8,039 nt of DNA from Thermoplasmata archaeon (lineage in GTDB: Archaea > Thermoplasmatota > Thermoplasmata > Lutacidiplasmatales > UBA184), in contig JASHUV010000114.1 of NCBI GenBank assembly GCA_030039825.1, positions 1 through 8,039 on the forward strand, written 5' to 3'. The first letter of the stretch is position 1. Every line of letters begins with the position of its first letter. A program made the position numbers and the translations under genes. Shown here piece by piece: positions 4,949 to 8,039 of the stretch. Below the pieces are notes generated by a model. It worked only from the letters and a program-made list of their open reading frames with translations, was not told where the DNA came from and searched no databases.

Positions 4949-5706
4949 GGGGACGGGGGCTTCGCGTCCCCCGCCTCGAGGAGGACCTCGAGGAACTGCT
5001 TGAGGTGGCTCGTCAGGATGGGGTTGTCGGTGAACCCGCAGGCGTCGAGGCCGGGGGCGGCGAGGAGGGCGTGCTCCCCGTCGGCGAGGACCTCCGTGGC
5101 GAAGAGGTTCTCGCGGGCGACGTGCCGGACCCCCTCGGGGATCCTCTGGAGGGGGGCCGTGACGAACGTGACGGTGACGCCGCGCTTGACGGCGCTCCCG
5201 ATCTTCTTGGCGAGGTCGTCGCGGAGGTCGGCGAGCTGGGCGGTCGTGAGGATGAAGCTCTTCGTCGACTGGTCGAGCAGCTCGGCGATCTTGCCGACGA
5301 CCCGCTCCCGACCGGTCAGGAGGTAGACGAGCTGGGGTTCGCCGTGCTCGGCGGCGACCCGGTGCAGCGCGTCGAGGCCCTCGAAGACCTCCTGGATCCC
5401 GCCCTTCAGCGCCTCGGCGACCTCGAGCGGCGCCTTCGGGCGGAAGAGGATCGGCTTGCCGCCGGTCGGGGTGGCGTAGCCCTTCGCCACGAGGGACTCG
5501 AGGACCTTGTAGGAGGAGGTCCGAGGGATCTTCGCCGCCTGGGCGACGGCCGTGGCGTCCCCCACGCCGCGGGCGACGAGGGCGATGTAGGCGCGCGCCT
5601 CGTACGCCGTGAGCCCGACCTTGCCGAGGATCTCGACGGTCCGGCGGTACTCGGGCGTCGTGTCGGAACCGAGCGGGATCGCGGTGGCCTCCTCGGCCGT
5701 CGCCAT
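4945..5706 (-). CDS. TrmB-family transcriptional regulator with PLD-like effector domain
   Basis: 253-residue archaeal regulator of the TrmB family. The N-terminal winged helix-turn-helix runs from about 20 to 90: ILGKVGLTAYEARAYIALV (26-44) and KIPRTSSYKVLESLVAKGY (59-77) are the family's Gly-Leu-Thr-X-Tyr-Glu-Ala and Pro-Arg-X-X-X-Tyr-X-Val-Leu signatures. A linker helix (about 93-120) precedes an alpha/beta part with the family's SFILTTAQL and KRGVTVTFVTAP segments (150-184). The C-terminal sugar-binding domain of maltose-type TrmB is absent, so the ligand is unlikely to be a sugar bound in the TrmB manner. The start is ATG 5706 with a promoter box at -31. Its GTGA junction to taw2 implies joint expression. 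Its targets and signal are unknown; autoregulation of the pair is possible. Confidence 0.85.
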   Translation of the reverse strand: MATAEEATAIPLGSDTTPEYRRTVEILGKVGLTAYEARAYIALVARGVGDATAVAQAAKIPRTSSYKVLESLVAKGYATPTGGKPILFRPKAPLEVAEALKGGIQEVFEGLDALHRVAAEHGEPQLVYLLTGRERVVGKIAELLDQSTKSFILTTAQLADLRDDLAKKIGSAVKRGVTVTFVTAPLQRIPEGVRHVARENLFATEVLADGEHALLAAPGLDACGFTDNPILTSHLKQFLEVLLEAGDAKPPSP

Positions 5707-5729
5707 CGGGCGCGTGCGACGCGGGCCCG

Positions 5730-5737
5730 CTTGATAA
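5730..5737 (-). promoter_or_regulatory. TATA-like element of the TrmB-taw2 operon
   Basis: TTATCAAG on the minus strand spans -31 to -24 from ATG 5706 and is the only AT-rich stretch of the 70-base gap after aspA. The position predicts transcription starting at or next to the start codon. Absence of a Shine-Dalgarno sequence agrees. The same offset and a similar sequence precede aspA. Confidence 0.65.
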
Positions 5738-5776
5738 GGATGCTCTCGGCGCGGGCGGCCGGCGGCCCGAGCGGCG

Positions 5777-7177
5777 CTACGGGACGGGCTTCGCGAGAGC
5801 GAGCAGCGCCTTCGGTCCGAGGAGCTCGGCGACCTCGCTCGCCGAGAGGAGCCCGCGATCGACGAGCAGCGTCCGCACGGGCACCCCGGTGCGGTCGGAC
5901 TCGTGGATGAGCTCGGCGACCTTGAGGTAGCCGAAGCGCGGGGTGAGGATCGTCGCGAGCGCCGTCGAATCGAGGAGGAAGCGCTCGAGACGGGGGGCGT
6001 TCGCCGTGATGCCGTCCACGCCGGTCCTCGCGAAGACCGGGAGGTAGTTCGTGAGGATGTCGGCGGAGAAGAGGACCTCCGCCGCGGCGAGCGGCATCAT
6101 GACGTTGATCTCGAGCTGCCCCGATTGCACCGACATCGCCGTGGCGAGGTCGCCGCCGATCACGTGGAAGGCGATCATCGCGAGGCACTCCGCCGCGGAG
6201 GGGTTGACCTTCCCGGGCATGATCGACGAGCCCGGCTGGATCTCGGGGATCCGGATCTCATCGAAGCCGGTCGCCGGCCCGCTCGCGAGGAGGCGCAGGT
6301 CGTTCGAGAGGCGGACGAGCTCGAGCGCGACGGTCCGCAGCCAGCCCGAGGCGGCGCCGAGCGGCCAGCGGCTCTGCATCGCCTCGAACGGATCGCGCGC
6401 CGCCGTGATCGGGAAGCCGGAGAGGCGGGCGAGCTCCTCGACGACCTGGCCGCGGAAGCCGGGGACGGTGTTGACGCCGCTCCCGACCGCGCTGCCCCCG
6501 AGCGGCACCTCGGCGAGGGCCCGCTCGACCGCGGGCAGCGTCTCGAGGACGTGCTCGAGGGCCGTCGCGTAGGCCTTGAACTCCGCCCCGAGCGTCACGG
6601 GCATGGCGTCCTTCAGGTGGGTCCGACCGGCCTTCGGGATCGCCGCGAACTCCTCCCCCTTCTTCCGCAGGCTCGCCGCCAGCGCTTCGACGGACCGTCG
6701 CAGCTCGGCGAGCGCGAAGAGGGTGGCGAGCTGGGCGGCCGTCGGGAAGGTGTCGTTCGTCGACTGCCCCCGGTTCACGTGGTCGTTGGGGCTCAGCTCG
6801 GCGTAGTTCCCCCGCGGGAGCCCGAGGATCTCGAGGGCCCGGTTCGCCAGGACCTCGTTGACGTTCATGTGGGCGCTCGTGCCGGCGCCCGCCTGGAAGA
6901 TGTCGACGACCATCTCGCGGTCGAACCGCCCGCTCGCCATCTCGCCGGCGGCCTGCTCGATCGCGGCACCGCGCCGGGCGTCGAGCGTCCCGAGGCGGAC
7001 GTTCGTGCGGACCGCGGCGAGCTTCAAGAGCGCGTAGGCGCGGGTGAGGTGGCGCGAGCCGGTGAGCCCGCTCACCGGGAAGTTCTCCCGGGCGCGGACG
7101 GTCTGGATGCCGTAGTAGGCGTCGACCGGGACCTCCTTCCGGCCGAGCGAATCCTCCTCGAGTCGGGTGGAGCCCAT
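5777..7177 (-). CDS. aspA: Aspartase/fumarase-superfamily lyase, probable aspartate ammonia-lyase
   Basis: 466-residue homotetrameric lyase of the fumarase II/aspartase family. Aspartase reversibly splits L-aspartate to fumarate and ammonia. Aspartase-like stretches are LGRKEVPVDAYYGIQT (11-26), ENFPVSG (31-37), NDHVNRGQSTND (131-142, STND rather than the SSND of fumarases), NDLRLLASGPATG (292-304) and the GQLEINVM...ILTN...GITAN block (353-393). Other shared residues are GTSAHMNVNE (99-108), GRTHLKDA (184-191) and the flexible catalytic loop GSSIMPGKVNPS (316-327). PGKVNP in that loop is equally common in fumarases, so class II fumarase remains possible. ATG 7177 gives the normal length of about 470; the upstream open frame to 7762 overlaps the divergent membrane gene and has no family content. 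The gene has its own leaderless-type promoter, and trmB follows after 70 bases. Confidence 0.8.
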   Translation of the reverse strand: MGSTRLEEDSLGRKEVPVDAYYGIQTVRARENFPVSGLTGSRHLTRAYALLKLAAVRTNVRLGTLDARRGAAIEQAAGEMASGRFDREMVVDIFQAGAGTSAHMNVNEVLANRALEILGLPRGNYAELSPNDHVNRGQSTNDTFPTAAQLATLFALAELRRSVEALAASLRKKGEEFAAIPKAGRTHLKDAMPVTLGAEFKAYATALEHVLETLPAVERALAEVPLGGSAVGSGVNTVPGFRGQVVEELARLSGFPITAARDPFEAMQSRWPLGAASGWLRTVALELVRLSNDLRLLASGPATGFDEIRIPEIQPGSSIMPGKVNPSAAECLAMIAFHVIGGDLATAMSVQSGQLEINVMMPLAAAEVLFSADILTNYLPVFARTGVDGITANAPRLERFLLDSTALATILTPRFGYLKVAELIHESDRTGVPVRTLLVDRGLLSASEVAELLGPKALLALAKPVP

Positions 7178-7200
7178 CCCGGCGCGTCGAGCCCGGGCGA

Positions 7201-7208
7201 CTTGAAAG
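7201..7208 (-). promoter_or_regulatory. TATA-like element of aspA
   Basis: CTTTCAAG on the minus strand spans -31 to -24 from ATG 7177, the same offset as TTATCAAG before the TrmB gene. No Shine-Dalgarno sequence is present, so the mRNA is probably leaderless. It directly abuts a plus-strand box for the divergent DUF1614 gene. Confidence 0.65.
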
Positions 7209-7216
7209 CGTTTTGG
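7209..7216 (+). promoter_or_regulatory. Possible TATA-like element of the DUF1614 gene
   Basis: CGTTTTGG is the only T-rich stretch facing the plus-strand gene. It lies 57 bases before ATG 7266, so it predicts a leader of about 25-30 bases instead of a leaderless mRNA, or else the true start is the in-frame GTG at 7221. Similar to CGTTATGG before the aminotransferase. Confidence 0.35.
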
Positions 7217-7265
7217 CCGTGTGCCCCCTGGCCGGCGGCCCGGACGCCCCGGCGCCCGGCCCCCG

Positions 7266-8039
7266 ATGGTCGATCCCGGCGTGCTCGCGAACGACGTGCT
7301 CGGGACGGTCGCCGAGCTCGCGCTCCCGCCCGTCGCCTGGCTCGTCCTCTTCCTGATCGCCTGGGAGGACCCCGCCGTCGCGCGCGACTCCGGGTTCGAC
7401 CGCCGGGTCTTCGCGCTCCTCCTGCCGGTCGGTCTTTTCGCCGAGCTCGGCACGCTCCCCTTCTTCGGCTGGGACGGGAACATCGTCGCCATCAACCTCG
7501 CGGGCGGCGCCGTCCCCCTCCTCCTCTCGGGGCTCCTCCTCCGGCGCAACCTCGGGCGCGGGTCGGGTGCCCTCGGGCCGTACCTCGGCGCGCTCGCCGC
7601 GGAGACCGCCGCCGTGTTCGGGATCGTCGTGCTCGTGCCGAACGCGACGCTCGCCGCCCTGGGGGCGCTCGCCGTCCTGACCGCCGCCCCCCTCGCGCTC
7701 GCGATGAGGTCGGCGCGGCCCGGCGTCGTCCTCGGGCTCACGTCGGCCGGGATCTTCCTCACCTACCTCACGACGACCGCCGTCCCGGGGGTCGGCATCA
7801 TCTCGGTCTTCCCGTTCTATCTCCTGGCCCCCGTCCTGATCGGCCTCCTCGCCGCCCCGGTCGCCCGGGCGTTCGGCGATCTCCGGGCGACCGCGCTCCC
7901 GCTCGCCTACGGGACCGCGACGTTCGGCACCCTCGTGGGGGCCGACGTGCTGCGCCAGCCCCCGCTCTACGGGAGCGGCCCGACCGGCGTCCTCTCCATC
8001 GGAGGGGCCGGGCTCCTCGACCTCGTCTACCTCTCCGGG
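7266..8039 (+). CDS. DUF1614-family multi-span membrane protein, partial, C-terminus beyond window
   Basis: Open frame of 258 residues running off the window end. It is strongly hydrophobic, with about seven predicted membrane segments (roughly 19-33, 47-64, 72-92, 105-123, 126-146, 152-172, 176-197) plus the re-entering conserved block. The family pattern is clear: INLAGGAVPLLLSGLLL (76-92), VPGVGIISVFPFYLLAP (173-189), AYGTATFGTLVGAD (214-227) and SIGGAGLLDLVYLSG (244-258), the last corresponding to the SIGGAGTFDGIFL-type end motif of DUF1614. The function of the family is unknown. Conserved acidic residues Asp227 and Asp252 lie near or in membrane segments. I prefer ATG 7266 because residues from an upstream GTG (7221) are Arg/Pro/Gly-rich. 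It is divergent from aspA; a transport role for aspartate or dicarboxylates would be speculation. Confidence 0.8.
   Translation, partial: MVDPGVLANDVLGTVAELALPPVAWLVLFLIAWEDPAVARDSGFDRRVFALLLPVGLFAELGTLPFFGWDGNIVAINLAGGAVPLLLSGLLLRRNLGRGSGALGPYLGALAAETAAVFGIVVLVPNATLAALGALAVLTAAPLALAMRSARPGVVLGLTSAGIFLTYLTTTAVPGVGIISVFPFYLLAPVLIGLLAAPVARAFGDLRATALPLAYGTATFGTLVGADVLRQPPLYGSGPTGVLSIGGAGLLDLVYLSG

Noticed and set aside
3872..5326. Long plus-strand open frames opposite taw2 and the TrmB gene
   Set aside because: They are antisense shadows typical of GC-rich DNA, with Arg/Pro/Gly/Asp-rich translations and no recognisable motif.
5740..5776. GC-rich inverted repeats after aspA as an intrinsic terminator
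   Set aside because: Short GGCCGGC-type complementarities are expected at this GC content and no T tract follows.
7178..7762. N-terminal extension of the aspartase frame on the minus strand
   Set aside because: The extension is Arg/Pro/Ser-rich low-complexity sequence, is antisense to the DUF1614 gene with its clear membrane motifs, and would add 195 residues to an already full-length enzyme.

Overview
The window is about 70% GC and densely coded, and reads as a chromosomal stretch of a high-GC archaeon. Three things point to Archaea: a Taw2-type wyosine tRNA enzyme, a TrmB-family regulator, and TATA-like elements at -31 to -24 from start codons with no Shine-Dalgarno sequence, which is the layout of leaderless transcripts. 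The proteins are not strikingly acidic, so a haloarchaeon is unlikely. A GC-rich member of the Thermoplasmata (Ca. Thermoplasmatota) fits best, also because a menaquinone-type methyltransferase is present; this placement is inference. Every stretch longer than 300 bases is covered by a gene, and no tRNA, rRNA, CRISPR array, mobile element or T-rich terminator is visible.

Region 1 (1-1183) looks like an arsenic-handling locus. On the minus strand a thioredoxin-type arsenate reductase (ArsC, with the full Cys10/Cys84/Cys90 triad) is joined through a GTGA overlap to a MIP-family channel cut off by the window edge. An HxlR-family regulator with a cysteine cluster at its N-terminus is transcribed divergently. 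The 135-base gap between arsC and hxlR holds a perfect 7+5+7 palindrome placed over the likely promoters of both directions. It also holds a possible 24-codon leader ORF that ends in TGATG at the arsC start.

Region 2 (1240-4098) is a plus-strand series: a UbiE/MenG-type C-methyltransferase with a strong Shine-Dalgarno sequence, a fold-type I PLP aminotransferase, and, through another GTGA overlap, a beta-type (probably N4-cytosine) DNA methyltransferase with no restriction partner in view.

Region 3 (4067-7177) is on the minus strand: an aspartase/fumarase-family lyase (aspartase-like), then a TrmB-family regulator translationally coupled (GTGA) to taw2. The taw2 and DNA methyltransferase genes converge and overlap by 32 bases. 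Region 4 (7266-end) is the 5' part of a DUF1614 multi-span membrane protein, divergent from aspA with back-to-back TATA-like boxes.

The most interesting part is the arsC/hxlR junction. An HxlR-type, cysteine-rich regulator in place of ArsR, a palindromic operator lying on both promoters, a possible leader peptide, and an efflux channel coupled to the reductase together suggest a variant archaeal arsenate-reduction and arsenite-export switch.
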